In this document: piece after piece, positions 51,555 through 60,636 of the stretch | How the letters are laid out: every line of letters begins with the position of its first letter | Numbering within the stretch: position 1 is the first letter of the stretch | Source of the DNA: Nitrospirota bacterium | GTDB taxonomy: Bacteria > Nitrospinota_A > UBA7883 | Assembly (NCBI GenBank): GCA_024275315.1 | Contig: JAJRZK010000006.1 | Location: forward strand, 1-64,000 | DNA length: 64,000 nucleotides | Direction: 5' to 3' | Translations under genes and position numbers: made by a program | The notes under the pieces: model-generated | Told to the model about the DNA's origin: nothing | Seen by the model: the letters and a program-made list of their open reading frames with translations, nothing else | Databases searched by the model: none

Positions 51555-53759
51555 TTAAAAACCTTTGTACGGGTTGGGCTCCAGCGCTTCGAGCCCCTGC
51601 ATGAAACCGTCGATAATTTCCGGTATCCTGCGATATTCGTTGATCGCCAGGCTCTCCACCACGACCCTGTCCGATTCGAGCATAAGCCGGTCCAGGGTTT
51701 CCTGCACTTTGCTGGCCCGAATTTCCGCCAGCTCGCTTCCCTTTATGTTGTGACACTGGTAATCGTCCCCGTGTTTGCAACCGATCATGATGATGCCGTC
51801 CCACCCGAAAGACAAGGCGTCCGCCACCCATTGCAGGTTGATCGACCCCATGCACCGAAGCTGTATGAACCGGACCGAGGAGCTGTATCTGATCCGGTTG
51901 ATCCCGGCCATGTCCAGCGCGGGCATGGCGTCGTTTTCACAAATAAACGCAAGGGCCCGCAGTTTGCCGGAGTCTTCATCCGGCATTTCCACCGACTTTA
52001 TCATCGACCCGATCATGGGTATGGAATAGTCGGCAAAATTGATGATCTGGACTGGACACGCCCCCATGCACGTGGCGCATCGGCGGCACCTGGTGGGGAA
52101 GGGGATGGGGTAGGCTTTCTCGTCTTCGTTGATGGCGCCGAACGGGCATTCCACCGTGCACCGCTTGCACTGGGTGCACCGATCCAAAGCGAATTGCGGA
52201 TAGCTTTTGTCTCCCGCCCGGGGGCTTACGGCTTCCCCTCTTTCCACCATGGTCACGCACTGGATCGCTTTTAGCGCCGCTCCGGCCGCGTCGTTTCTGG
52301 CTGTCGCCGTGTCCTGGGGATGGCGGACGGCTCCTGCTGTGTATATGCCTGTGCGCCTGGTCTCGTATGGAAAACAGATAAAGTGGGAATCGGGGAATCC
52401 ATAGCCGAGATCCGGCAACTCCGGTCCCTGGCGATAGTCAAGTTTCAGTGTAGGGGCTTTGCCGACCTGCTCCCTGTCCCAGTCCTGCATCTGGTCGACA
52501 GGTTTGTCTATAGTTACAGATTCATCGAAAGTGGCCGGGACCATTCCGGTGGCCAACACTACGACATCCGCCTTTATCACCACCTGCCGGCCAAGCAGGC
52601 TATCTTCCACGCAAACCTCCAGCTCATCGCCAGAAAGTCGCACTCCGGTAACCTCGCCCTTGGTAAGGAAAATCCCCGGGTCCTCTTGGACGTTCTTGTA
52701 AAACAGCTCCGTCTTTCCCGTTGTGCGGATATCCTTGTATATGATCGTAGCCGTCGCGTCCTGGTCCATTTCCCGCACATAGGCGGCCTGTTTAAGCGAC
52801 GTGGCGCAACAGACGGATGAGCAGTAGGGGAGATGGTTTTCGTCCCGGGACCCGGCGCACTGGACGAACACGATCCGTTGCGCCGGCGTGACGTTGTCAT
52901 GTAGCGCCAGCTTTCCCGACGCCGCCATTTTTTCAAACTCCACCGAGCTTATCACGTTGGGTAGTCCGGCTCCGAGATGGGATAGCTTGCCGACATCATA
53001 TGGCTTGAACCCGGTGGCGAGAACGATTGCGCCCACCCGAAGCTTGGAGCCGGTTCCGTTGCGCAGGGTCACGTCGAACATGCCGGGACCGCCGGAGACA
53101 GATTCTATAGTGGTGTTCAGGTGGACGGTAATATCCGGATCGTCCTTGACGGCTTTTACATGTTCCGCGATATCGCTCGGCTCCGGGGTTTTGTGGGGAG
53201 CCTTTTGCGGGAATATCCGGGGCAGGTTGTTCACGAACCCTCCCAGCCTGTTTTCCTTTTCCACCAGGACCACCTTGTGCCCGGCCATGGCCGCGTTTTT
53301 GGCCGCGGAAAGCCCGGCGATCCCGCCGCCGACCACCATGATGTCGCTACTGGTCGATTCTATCTTGTATGGCTCCGGCAGGCTTATTTCCCCGATTTTC
53401 GCAAGGCCCATGCGTATATAGTCCTCCGCCAGTTCCTGTGTCTCCCCGTCCCCGGGTTCATGGCTCCAGGCCACCCGCTCGCGCAGGTCGATCCGGTCTA
53501 CCATTACATCCCCGCCGAAATCGAAAATGTCGTAATTGACACGAGCGGAGCACGCGGCTATCGAAACGGTGTTAACACCTTCTTCGGATATGTCCTTTTT
53601 GACGAGGTCAGCGCCATCAGGCCCGCACAGGAACGGGTGGGTTTTTACAATGGGGGAGTTTGGCGCTGACGCGGCGACCTTTTCGAGCGACGCGACATCC
53701 ACGCATTCCCCGATAGAGCAACCAGAGCATATATAGACGCCGGTTTTTTTATCACTCAT
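51555..53759 (-). CDS. qmoB: Quinone-interacting oxidoreductase subunit QmoB
   Basis: HdrA-like flavoprotein with a C-terminal MvhD-like part, about 734 residues. The N-terminus carries Cys (YICSGCSIGECVD). The FAD loop is VVGGGIAGLSAAKNAAMAGHKVVLVEKENRLGG, with QCAGSRDENHLPYCSSVCC further on. Two 4Fe-4S motifs, CTQCKRCTVECPFGA and CRRCATCMGACPVQI, follow. The final MvhD-like domain has IQLRCMGSINLQWV and GCKHGDDYQCHNIKGSEL. GAGG lies 8 bases before ATG 53759; GTG 53768 is less likely. It is 5 bases after the qmoA stop. Confidence 0.95.
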   Translation of the reverse strand: MSDKKTGVYICSGCSIGECVDVASLEKVAASAPNSPIVKTHPFLCGPDGADLVKKDISEEGVNTVSIAACSARVNYDIFDFGGDVMVDRIDLRERVAWSHEPGDGETQELAEDYIRMGLAKIGEISLPEPYKIESTSSDIMVVGGGIAGLSAAKNAAMAGHKVVLVEKENRLGGFVNNLPRIFPQKAPHKTPEPSDIAEHVKAVKDDPDITVHLNTTIESVSGGPGMFDVTLRNGTGSKLRVGAIVLATGFKPYDVGKLSHLGAGLPNVISSVEFEKMAASGKLALHDNVTPAQRIVFVQCAGSRDENHLPYCSSVCCATSLKQAAYVREMDQDATATIIYKDIRTTGKTELFYKNVQEDPGIFLTKGEVTGVRLSGDELEVCVEDSLLGRQVVIKADVVVLATGMVPATFDESVTIDKPVDQMQDWDREQVGKAPTLKLDYRQGPELPDLGYGFPDSHFICFPYETRRTGIYTAGAVRHPQDTATARNDAAGAALKAIQCVTMVERGEAVSPRAGDKSYPQFALDRCTQCKRCTVECPFGAINEDEKAYPIPFPTRCRRCATCMGACPVQIINFADYSIPMIGSMIKSVEMPDEDSGKLRALAFICENDAMPALDMAGINRIRYSSSVRFIQLRCMGSINLQWVADALSFGWDGIIMIGCKHGDDYQCHNIKGSELAEIRASKVQETLDRLMLESDRVVVESLAINEYRRIPEIIDGFMQGLEALEPNPYKGF

Positions 53760-53764
53760 GGTTT

Positions 53765-55012
53765 TCACCTCGTAGCCGCCGCCTGAATGGCCTTGAGCGC
53801 CGCGCCGGTGGCGCTTTGGATGGAGGTGGTAACGTCAAACGGGCCAGCGGCCACACCGGCCGGTATGACACCGGGTGCGGACTGATTGTTTTGCGCGATG
53901 AAACCTTCGCCGTCGACGCTGGCCATGGGAACATCGCACGATTTCGCCGTCGGCTCCATGCCGGTCGCCAGCACCACCAGGTCGCACGACACCCGCATCT
54001 TGCCACCGCCCAGAATATCCTCCGCGGTCACTATGGCCGCTCCGCCTTCGCCCGGGTCTATCCTGCCGACTTTACCTTTTACCAGGTGGATATTGGGGTC
54101 CGCTTTTACTTTATTGTAAAAGGACTCGTATTTGCCTGGAGCCCGAAGGTCTATGTAGAATATGTACACCTCGCTGTCCGGATACTGGTCGCGCACATAC
54201 CTGGCCTGTTTGAGAGAGGCCAGGCAGCATATCGACGAGCAGTAGGGCAGGTGGTTCTCGTCTCTCGACCCTGCGCATTGGACGAACGCCACTGTACGCA
54301 CCGGTTCGCCGTTGTCACGGCGCGTGATTCCGCCGGAGGTGGGACCGTTCACCGCCGCCAACCGTTCCATCTCCACGTTGCTTATAACGTTGTCTATTTT
54401 CCCATAGCCAAGGTTGGCTATCTTCGACGCGTCATAAGGTTTCCAGCCGGTGGCGTAGACCACCGACCCTGCTTCAACCGTCGTTTCCGAATCTTCCATG
54501 TCCAGCTCTATCGCGTCGTATTTGCACACTTTCACGCATTCCCCGCACGATGACCCCTCGCACACGTCCATGTCTATGACATGTCTTGCGGGCATGGCCA
54601 TCTGGTGTGGCAGATATATCGCCCCGGTCTGGCTCATTCCGTAGTTGAACCGGTCGGGACGGGAGACGGGGCACACCTTGACGCAATCGTCGCAGGCGAC
54701 GCACTTCTGGTTTACGTACCGCGGGTCGGTTTTGATCACAGCCACAAAATCACCCGGTTTCCCGCTGATGGACACAACCTGCGACGATGTGAAAAACCTT
54801 ATGTTGGGATTGGCCCGGATACGGCGGAAATTGATCTCCAGGCCGCAGTAGGGAGGGCATAGCTTCGGGAAATATTTGTTCATCCGCGCCACACGCCCGC
54901 CCAGCCACGGTTCTCGCTCCACCAGATAAACCTGTCTGCCGCATTCGGCGGCTTCGATGGCGGCGGTCATGCCGCCGATGCCGCCGCCGATTACAAGGAT
55001 TGAATCGTTCAT
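53765..55012 (-). CDS. qmoA: Quinone-interacting oxidoreductase subunit QmoA
   Basis: HdrA-like FAD protein of 415 residues that, with QmoB and QmoC, passes electrons between AprBA and quinones. The start MNDSILVIGGGIGGMTAAIEAAE is the FAD loop, and ATG 55012 has AAGGA 9 bases upstream; a longer frame to 55105 is antisense-free but lacks homology. Cys-rich segments include KLCPPYCGLEINFRRIRAN, a 4Fe-4S motif in CVACDDCVKVCPV, and CEGSSCGECVKVC. The QCAGSRDENHLPYCSSICC motif recurs in QmoB, consistent with duplication. Confidence 0.94.
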   Translation of the reverse strand: MNDSILVIGGGIGGMTAAIEAAECGRQVYLVEREPWLGGRVARMNKYFPKLCPPYCGLEINFRRIRANPNIRFFTSSQVVSISGKPGDFVAVIKTDPRYVNQKCVACDDCVKVCPVSRPDRFNYGMSQTGAIYLPHQMAMPARHVIDMDVCEGSSCGECVKVCKYDAIELDMEDSETTVEAGSVVYATGWKPYDASKIANLGYGKIDNVISNVEMERLAAVNGPTSGGITRRDNGEPVRTVAFVQCAGSRDENHLPYCSSICCLASLKQARYVRDQYPDSEVYIFYIDLRAPGKYESFYNKVKADPNIHLVKGKVGRIDPGEGGAAIVTAEDILGGGKMRVSCDLVVLATGMEPTAKSCDVPMASVDGEGFIAQNNQSAPGVIPAGVAAGPFDVTTSIQSATGAALKAIQAAATR

Positions 55013-55053
55013 TCCCGATTTCCTTACCACTCCTGGCTTCTGCACAGGCCCGG

Positions 55054-56979
55054 CTAAACGTTTTTCGGGACGATATCCTTGTGGGGAATCTTTTTCATCT
55101 CCCAATCATCGGTCTTCGGGTTATATTTGGAATTGACGAAACATTTCCAGTTTTCCTCGTCCAGATGGGGATGGTCGGACCTGTAATAAAAACCCGGATA
55201 ACGGGTTTCCTTGCGGAAATAGACATGGCGCAGGTGTATCTCCGCCATCCATATGCGGTGATAGTTTTCCCATGCCCGAAGAAGCTCGTGCAGGTCCTTG
55301 GCCGCCATTTTTTCCGCGTCTTCTTTTAGCATCGTAAGCAGGTGCAACCCCTGGTCCATCATTTTCTCCGAAGTGACGTACCAGGTGGACGTGCCGGCGA
55401 CATACTCGTCCATAAGCTTGTTGAGCCGGAACATCATCATCTTCGGACGGATGTAGTTCGGGTTGATCATCGGGTCTGTGGAATAATCCTTGTGGTCGAG
55501 GTAATTCTTGAAAGGCTTGTATATCTCCGCCCCGAGCTCTTCTGCGGACAGGTGCAGTGACGGCGAGAAATCCTGGTTGTCCCGCAGGAATTTCACCATC
55601 GATTTCGCCGCGATGCGCCCCTCGGTAAAGGAGCCGGAGGAGAACTTGTGGCCCGACGCCCCAACCCCGTCTCCTGCGGTGAACAGTCCCTTGACTGTGG
55701 TCATCCTGTTGTAACCCCATTGCCACTCGTCCGGGGCGATGTCTTCCGGGCCCGACACCCAGGCCCCGCACGCCCCGGCGTGGGAACCGAGGAAATAGGG
55801 TTCCGTGGGCAACAGCTCCGACGCGGTCTCTTCCGGGCGGATGTTCATTCCGGCCCACATGTTCGCCTGGCCGATGGTCATGTCCAGGAAATCCTCCCAC
55901 GCTTCGGCTTCGAGCTGTTTTTTCTCTTTCGGGGTTTTGCCTTCGAACAGCTTTGCCATGGCGGTGGGTGTGTCCATCAATATGGGGCCCTTGCCCTCCT
56001 TGAGCTCTTTTAGCATCTGGTGGTTGCGGAGGCAGGTGGCCGGCACATGAGCGAGCCCGTATGGCGGATACTCCTCCAGTTGCGCCTTGTTTTTGGCGGC
56101 GTAATCCACGCCTTCAGCGTTCACGGCCTTGGATTTGAACAGCAGGAACCAGGCTCCGACAGGTCCGTATCCGTCCTTGAACCTCGCCGGCACGAACCGG
56201 TTTTCCATGGTGGTCATCTCCGCCCCCACCTGGGACATCATGGAGTAGGTGCTACCGGCGTTCCATACGGCGTACCAGGTGCGGCCCATCCCCTCGCCGG
56301 TGGATCGTGGCCTGAAGATGTTCACGGCGCCACCGGCCACGCAGAGGACCACCTTTGCGCGGAACACGTAAATCTTGTTTTCCCGGACGGAGAACCCGAC
56401 CGCTCCGGCGATGCGGTTTTCGTTTTTCTCATCGAGCAACAGCTTGACGATAAAACAACGCTCTATTATGTTGTCCACGCCAAGGGCGTTCTTGGCGGCT
56501 TCGGCTACGATGGTCTTGTACGACTCGCCGTTTATCATGATCTGCCATTTGCCGGATCGAACCGGCTTGCCCCCTTCACGAAGCGATTTGCCCTCGTCGC
56601 CGGGCTGTTTCCAGATAGGCAGGCCCCATTCCTCGAAATGCTTCACAGAGTCGTCCACGTGCCGGCCCACGTCGAACACCAGGTCGTCGCGGGTGATGCC
56701 CATTAGGTCGTTTGCGACCATGCGCACATAGTCCTCCGGAGTGTTGTCGCCCAGGTACGTGTTTATCGCAGAAAGGCCCTGGGCCACGGCTCCGGACCGG
56801 TCCAGCGCGGCCTTGTCCACCAGCGTGACCTTGTACTTGTCCCCGGCCCATCGGCCCACCTCGAACGCCGCGCCGCACGCGGCCATTCCGCCGCCTATGA
56901 TGAGGATGTCTGTTTCATGCTCTTCAATTACCGGATTGTTCGCAAAGTCAGCGTGAAAATTATCGCTCGGTGTAACCAT
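55054..56979 (-). CDS. aprA: Adenylylsulfate reductase, alpha subunit
   Basis: Flavoprotein that interconverts APS and sulfite plus AMP. The 641 residues match the family. The FAD site TDILIIGGGMAACGAAFEVGRWAG is near the N-terminus, followed by DKAALDRSGAVAQGLSAINTYLG. The substrate region includes EEWGLPIWKQPGDEGKSLREGGKPVRSGKWQIMINGESYK and PYFLGSHAGACGAWVSGPED, and the C-terminus IHLRHVYFRKETRYPGFYYRSD is conserved. aprB lies 22 bases upstream. The sulfite-reducing and sulfur-oxidising lineages differ in details that need a tree to assign. Confidence 0.97.
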   Translation of the reverse strand: MVTPSDNFHADFANNPVIEEHETDILIIGGGMAACGAAFEVGRWAGDKYKVTLVDKAALDRSGAVAQGLSAINTYLGDNTPEDYVRMVANDLMGITRDDLVFDVGRHVDDSVKHFEEWGLPIWKQPGDEGKSLREGGKPVRSGKWQIMINGESYKTIVAEAAKNALGVDNIIERCFIVKLLLDEKNENRIAGAVGFSVRENKIYVFRAKVVLCVAGGAVNIFRPRSTGEGMGRTWYAVWNAGSTYSMMSQVGAEMTTMENRFVPARFKDGYGPVGAWFLLFKSKAVNAEGVDYAAKNKAQLEEYPPYGLAHVPATCLRNHQMLKELKEGKGPILMDTPTAMAKLFEGKTPKEKKQLEAEAWEDFLDMTIGQANMWAGMNIRPEETASELLPTEPYFLGSHAGACGAWVSGPEDIAPDEWQWGYNRMTTVKGLFTAGDGVGASGHKFSSGSFTEGRIAAKSMVKFLRDNQDFSPSLHLSAEELGAEIYKPFKNYLDHKDYSTDPMINPNYIRPKMMMFRLNKLMDEYVAGTSTWYVTSEKMMDQGLHLLTMLKEDAEKMAAKDLHELLRAWENYHRIWMAEIHLRHVYFRKETRYPGFYYRSDHPHLDEENWKCFVNSKYNPKTDDWEMKKIPHKDIVPKNV

Positions 56980-57001
56980 TTTGCATGGCTCCTTTCCTGT
57001 T

Positions 57002-57433
57002 TTATGAAATTGTTGGAAGCTTCTGACCCAGCTCGGTGAAAAAGTTCGGGCTGTCCATATCTGCGTCGGTCGGCTCTGGTTCGCCTTTGTAAATTTTGAT
57101 GGATCCTTCAGGAACTGTCCTGGTGGGGAACTTGAAACGTTTCAGCTTTCCATCCCGGAACTTTATGGTCCACATGATGGAATCAGAAGAGCGCATCGGG
57201 ATCGACGTGCCGCCTAGGGGAACGAAATCGGCGTATGGTCTCGCCTCGATGGCCTGCTGGGGGCATATTTTCACGCATGAGTAACATTCCCAGCATTGTT
57301 CCGGTTCCTGGTTCATGGCTTTCATCCGGTCCTTGTCCAGGTACATCAGGTCGTTCGGGCAGATATACATGCAGGCTGTCTTGTCCTGCCCTTTGCATCC
57401 GTCGCATTTTTCCTGTATTACGAATGTTGGCAT
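57002..57433 (-). CDS. aprB: Adenylylsulfate reductase, beta subunit
   Basis: Iron-sulfur subunit that feeds electrons to AprA. The 143 residues begin with MPTFVIQEKCDGCKGQDKTACMYICPNDLMYLD, a ferredoxin-like domain, and a second cluster motif CWECYSCVKICPQQAI. A C-terminal beta-rich tail (PTRTVPEGSIKIYKGEPEPT) wraps AprA. GGAGA lies 8 bases before the ATG. It is the first gene of the aprB-aprA-qmoA-qmoB-qmoC-sat operon. Confidence 0.97.
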   Translation of the reverse strand: MPTFVIQEKCDGCKGQDKTACMYICPNDLMYLDKDRMKAMNQEPEQCWECYSCVKICPQQAIEARPYADFVPLGGTSIPMRSSDSIMWTIKFRDGKLKRFKFPTRTVPEGSIKIYKGEPEPTDADMDSPNFFTELGQKLPTIS

Positions 57434-57521
57434 CGGTCTGTCTCCATATATTTAAAAAAGTTGAAGTTTCACCTTAAACGGCAGGAATGGGCCAATGTCG
57501 GCGGCCGGGTTTGTGATTGCC

Positions 57522-57549
57522 ATAATGTCGCTTTATGCCCCAGTTTCAA
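57522..57549 (-). promoter_or_regulatory. Likely promoter of the apr-qmo-sat operon
   Basis: On the minus strand TTGAAA (57549-57544), 16 bases and CATTAT (57527-57522), about 89 bases upstream of aprB. A LysR-type site lies just upstream of the -35 box. Confidence 0.5.
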
Positions 57550-57557
57550 GCGTGTCT

Positions 57558-57573
57558 GTCTATAATATAAGAC
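57558..57573. promoter_or_regulatory. Candidate LysR operator between aprB and the LysR gene
   Basis: GTCT-ATAATATA-AGAC is a 16-base imperfect palindrome with GTCT/AGAC ends and T-N11-A geometry. Its centre is about 50 bases upstream of the expected apr transcription start, a usual position for LysR activation. The regulator's own gene starts 76 bases away in the opposite direction. Confidence 0.45.
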
Positions 57574-57648
57574 CTTGAAAAAGATTATGCCTCTCTTTCG
57601 GGAGAAAATATAATAGATAGTTGTGATAGGTAGGATAGATAAAAGTAT

Positions 57649-58569
57649 ATGCTTGACCAGGTTACGATTCACCAGTTAGAGCTGTTCCTGGTGGCCGCCA
57701 AACTGGGTAATTTTTCCCGCGCAGCAGAGCGGATGACGATAAGCCAGCCCGCTTTTTCCGCCCAGATAATCAAACTCGAAAAAATCCTCGGCGCCCCTCT
57801 TTTTGAAAGGGTGGGCAGGAGGATCGAGTTGACCGAGGCGGGCAGGGTGTTCCAGGGTTATTCCGAATCCATCATCTCATCGCTCAGGGAGGGCAAACAG
57901 GCGGTGGACGACATGAGAGAACACGTGGTCGGGACGCTAAGGATAGGCGCGTCGACCACCATAGCCAATTATATAATGCCGGATTACCTTCGCGCATACA
58001 GAAAATCATACCCCGCCTGCAGGGTGCATATGATGGTCAGCAACACCGACCAGGTGGAACAGGCGCTGTTGCGAAGCGAGATTGACATGGGGCTGGTGGA
58101 GGGGCCTGTCGCCCATTCCCGCCAGATATCCACCTATCTGTTCCGGCGGGACGAGCTGGTGGTGGTGTTTTCAGGCGCCCACCATTGGAAAAAACGGAGG
58201 AAGATAAGCATCAGCGATCTGCAAAACGAGCCGTTGATCATACGGGAGAGGGGATCGGGAACCCGCAATGTGTTCATGGAAATAATGTCCGAAGCCAATA
58301 CGCCCCTGAACATAGCCATGGAGCTTGGAAACACCGAGGCCATCAAGCGGTCCGTGGAGACCGGCGTCGGCGTGTCTGTCATAAGCAAGTCCGCCGTTGA
58401 ACGCGAGCTGAAGGAAAAAACGCTGTTCATGGCGCGCATAGACGGCTATCCCATAGAGCGGATACTCTCTCTGATCATAGTGAAAAACAAGCATATCTCC
58501 AATCCGCTGAAGGCTTTTATAAACCTGATTGACCCTATGGACGACAGCGTGATCGCCGGCCTGTCGTAA
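57649..58569 (+). CDS. LysR-family transcriptional regulator
   Basis: A 306-residue DNA-binding protein. The winged helix at about 1-65 (IHQLELFLVAAKLGNFSRAAERMTISQPAFSAQIIKLEKILGAPLFERVGRRIELTEAGR) is followed by a PBP2-like effector domain (GTLRIGASTTIANYIMPDYLRAYRKSYPACRVHMMV onward). It resembles CbbR/CysB relatives, which respond to redox or metabolic effectors. Divergent from aprB over 215 bases, it is the obvious candidate regulator of the apr-qmo-sat operon, but the target is inferred from position. Confidence 0.92.
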   Translation: MLDQVTIHQLELFLVAAKLGNFSRAAERMTISQPAFSAQIIKLEKILGAPLFERVGRRIELTEAGRVFQGYSESIISSLREGKQAVDDMREHVVGTLRIGASTTIANYIMPDYLRAYRKSYPACRVHMMVSNTDQVEQALLRSEIDMGLVEGPVAHSRQISTYLFRRDELVVVFSGAHHWKKRRKISISDLQNEPLIIRERGSGTRNVFMEIMSEANTPLNIAMELGNTEAIKRSVETGVGVSVISKSAVERELKEKTLFMARIDGYPIERILSLIIVKNKHISNPLKAFINLIDPMDDSVIAGLS

Positions 58570-58699
58570 CCTGTGGTATGGATTATCCCTGGGAAATTGG
58601 GGTACAATAACGTCAGCTACCCCGATTGATCCGTATGCGGTGAAAATGGCTCGATCGCTCCGCCACGTGTCCCCGGGAATCATTACCATGAGGGTGGCG

Positions 58700-58761
58700 G
58701 TGAATGTATGGTTTCGACCCGCAGGTCGCAGGGAGTAAACCGGCTCAATCTGGATAGCCGG
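58700..58761 (+). ncRNA. Possible structured leader upstream of a small membrane peptide gene
   Basis: Two short perfect hairpins lie in succession: CGACC-CGCA-GGTCG (58715-58728) and CCGGCT-N10-AGCCGG (58740-58761). They fill most of the 30 to 90 bases before ATG 58791. Covariation is unknown; this could be a regulatory RNA or only chance in GC-rich sequence. Confidence 0.25.
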
Positions 58762-58790
58762 ATATTTATTTTATTTTCAGGAGAGTGTTC

Positions 58791-58886
58791 ATGGAATACG
58801 TATCCATCGCCATCGGTATCACGGGGTTTATTGTCTGCGTCTTCTTCCTGATAAAAAACTACAGCGCAAGATTCCCCAAACAGTAA
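58791..58886 (+). CDS. 31-residue membrane peptide
   Basis: MEYVSIAIGITGFIVCVFFL continues as IKNYSARFPKQ: one membrane helix with a basic C-terminal tail. AGGAGAG lies about 6 bases before the ATG, a strong site. It is in the gap between the LysR gene and the convergent histidine kinase. Function unknown; no neighbouring partner is evident. Confidence 0.5.
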   Translation: MEYVSIAIGITGFIVCVFFLIKNYSARFPKQ

Positions 58887-58955
58887 TATCGGCCGCAGTG
58901 GAACTGAGGGCAAAAAGGCTGGCCGCGCCGGGTGGCGCCAAGGCCAGGGTTCCGC

Positions 58956-60521
58956 TCATTGGATGGGGTCTGTATCCTCCATGTCCGAATTCACAGGGTC
59001 GTAGGGCAGGTAGACGGTAAACACGGAGCCTTTTTCCTTTTCGCTTTCAACACTGATCCATCCCTTGTGAAGCTCCACAAGCTCCTTGGCCAGGTTCAGA
59101 CCGAGACCGGTGCCGGCGTATCTTCGCGAGTCAGCGCCGTCGGCCTGCCTGAACCGGTCGAAAATCACGGATTGCTGTTTGTCGTCTATGCCGATCCCCG
59201 TGTCGGTCACCTTGACCAGGACACCGGGGTATGCGCGGGATTTTTCTATTATCGTACGCACGCTACCTTCTTCCGTAAATTTTATGGCGTTCGACAGCAG
59301 GTTGATCAATATCTGCAAGACTTTCCGCTCGTCCATGGGAAACTCTTTGATATCGTCAGGAAACTCATAGCTGATCTGCAGACCCTTTTTCTTTGCCAGC
59401 GACGATACATACGTCACCGCCTCCACCACGATTTCCCGTATATCGTTCATCTCGACCTTGAGTTCCATATGCCCGGATTCTATTTTGGCGAGGTCCAGCA
59501 GTTCGTTTATCAGCTCCAGCAGATGCTTTGAGCTTGCCTCCACCCTGCCGAGCATGTCCCTGGCCTCCATGGACCACTCCTTGTCCGAGGCGAGCAGTTC
59601 CCAGTCTTCGATGATCTGTTCCGAATAATTGATGATGGCGTTAAGTGGTGTGCGAAGCTCATGGGACATCGAAGCGACGAATTCGGATTTTAGCCTGTTG
59701 GCTTCCTGAAGTTCGGTGTTGAGCTTTTTCAGTTCGTCGGTCGTCTTTTCCAACGCGGCGCTTTTTGACTTGAGCGAAGCTGTCATCTTGTTGAAAGCTA
59801 CCGCAAGATCCCCTATCTCGTCCCTTGCCGACATTTCAGCCTTGACATCCAGGTTTCCCCTGGCCAGCTCGTCGGTGGCTTCCACGAGCCTCGCCAGGGG
59901 TGTGGTTATAGTGCGTATGAAAATAGGAACGGTGACTAGGGATATTATCAGCAGCAAGAACAGGATAAACGATGTTTCGTTCGCCAGACGGGAGGCGGCC
60001 GCGGTCGATTGGTTCAGGAGCGTGGAAAACTCCATATAGCTCCTGCTGAATATTCCTTCCACACGTTCCCGCAGGTCTGGGATTGTGTTCTTGACCCGCT
60101 CGGCGTAGATCAGCATCTCCTTGCTGAAGGTTTCGTCCCTGATGAATATTGTCGCCGCCGCACGGGCGCTGGCGTAGTAAGAGTCAAACAAAAGCTGTGT
60201 CTTGTGATATTCCTCAATCCTCGACGGGTCCAGGACGCTGAGCATGTTTAAGGTCTTGCTGAACACCTCGGCCCGTTCGTCGGCTTCCGTCACCGATTCG
60301 GGTTCATGAAGTTGCGCGGCGTCGTTAAGGAGCTGTTCGATATCCCTCAAGGCTTGCCGGAGCCTGTCGGCCTGTCTCATCATCTCTATCTTGGAGGAAT
60401 CGAGGTATTCGCCGATTTTCCCGGAAGTCTGATATGACAATACCCAGGTGGTGACGAAAAACACCAGTATCGAGGAGAGAAAACCGAGCAGTTTTAGCTT
60501 TATAGATACATTTTTTATCAT
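58956..60521 (-). CDS. Membrane sensor histidine kinase (HAMP, HisKA, HATPase)
   Basis: A 521-residue sensor kinase. Membrane helices are at about 10-29 and 184-203, enclosing a helical periplasmic sensor domain. HAMP follows (about 204-256, TTPLARLVEATDELARGNLDV), then a coiled coil (250-282), then HisKA with phospho-acceptor His287 in MSHELRTPLNAIINYSEQI. The HATPase domain has NLLSNAIKFTEEG, DTGIGI, FDRFRQAD and GTGLGL. No response regulator is encoded next to it, so it is an orphan. It is transcribed with the PBP-like and porin genes, suggesting that the PBP protein presents a ligand to it. Confidence 0.9.
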   Translation of the reverse strand: MIKNVSIKLKLLGFLSSILVFFVTTWVLSYQTSGKIGEYLDSSKIEMMRQADRLRQALRDIEQLLNDAAQLHEPESVTEADERAEVFSKTLNMLSVLDPSRIEEYHKTQLLFDSYYASARAAATIFIRDETFSKEMLIYAERVKNTIPDLRERVEGIFSRSYMEFSTLLNQSTAAASRLANETSFILFLLLIISLVTVPIFIRTITTPLARLVEATDELARGNLDVKAEMSARDEIGDLAVAFNKMTASLKSKSAALEKTTDELKKLNTELQEANRLKSEFVASMSHELRTPLNAIINYSEQIIEDWELLASDKEWSMEARDMLGRVEASSKHLLELINELLDLAKIESGHMELKVEMNDIREIVVEAVTYVSSLAKKKGLQISYEFPDDIKEFPMDERKVLQILINLLSNAIKFTEEGSVRTIIEKSRAYPGVLVKVTDTGIGIDDKQQSVIFDRFRQADGADSRRYAGTGLGLNLAKELVELHKGWISVESEKEKGSVFTVYLPYDPVNSDMEDTDPIQ

Positions 60522-60636
60522 TATCGAGGCGTCACTGCGATGTTACGGAACCAGATGTTCCGGAGCTATTTACACTACCGTTAACGAATTCTCGGCCATA
60601 TCCGCAAGACGCCGTCCGGGCGATGGTATGGCAGGC

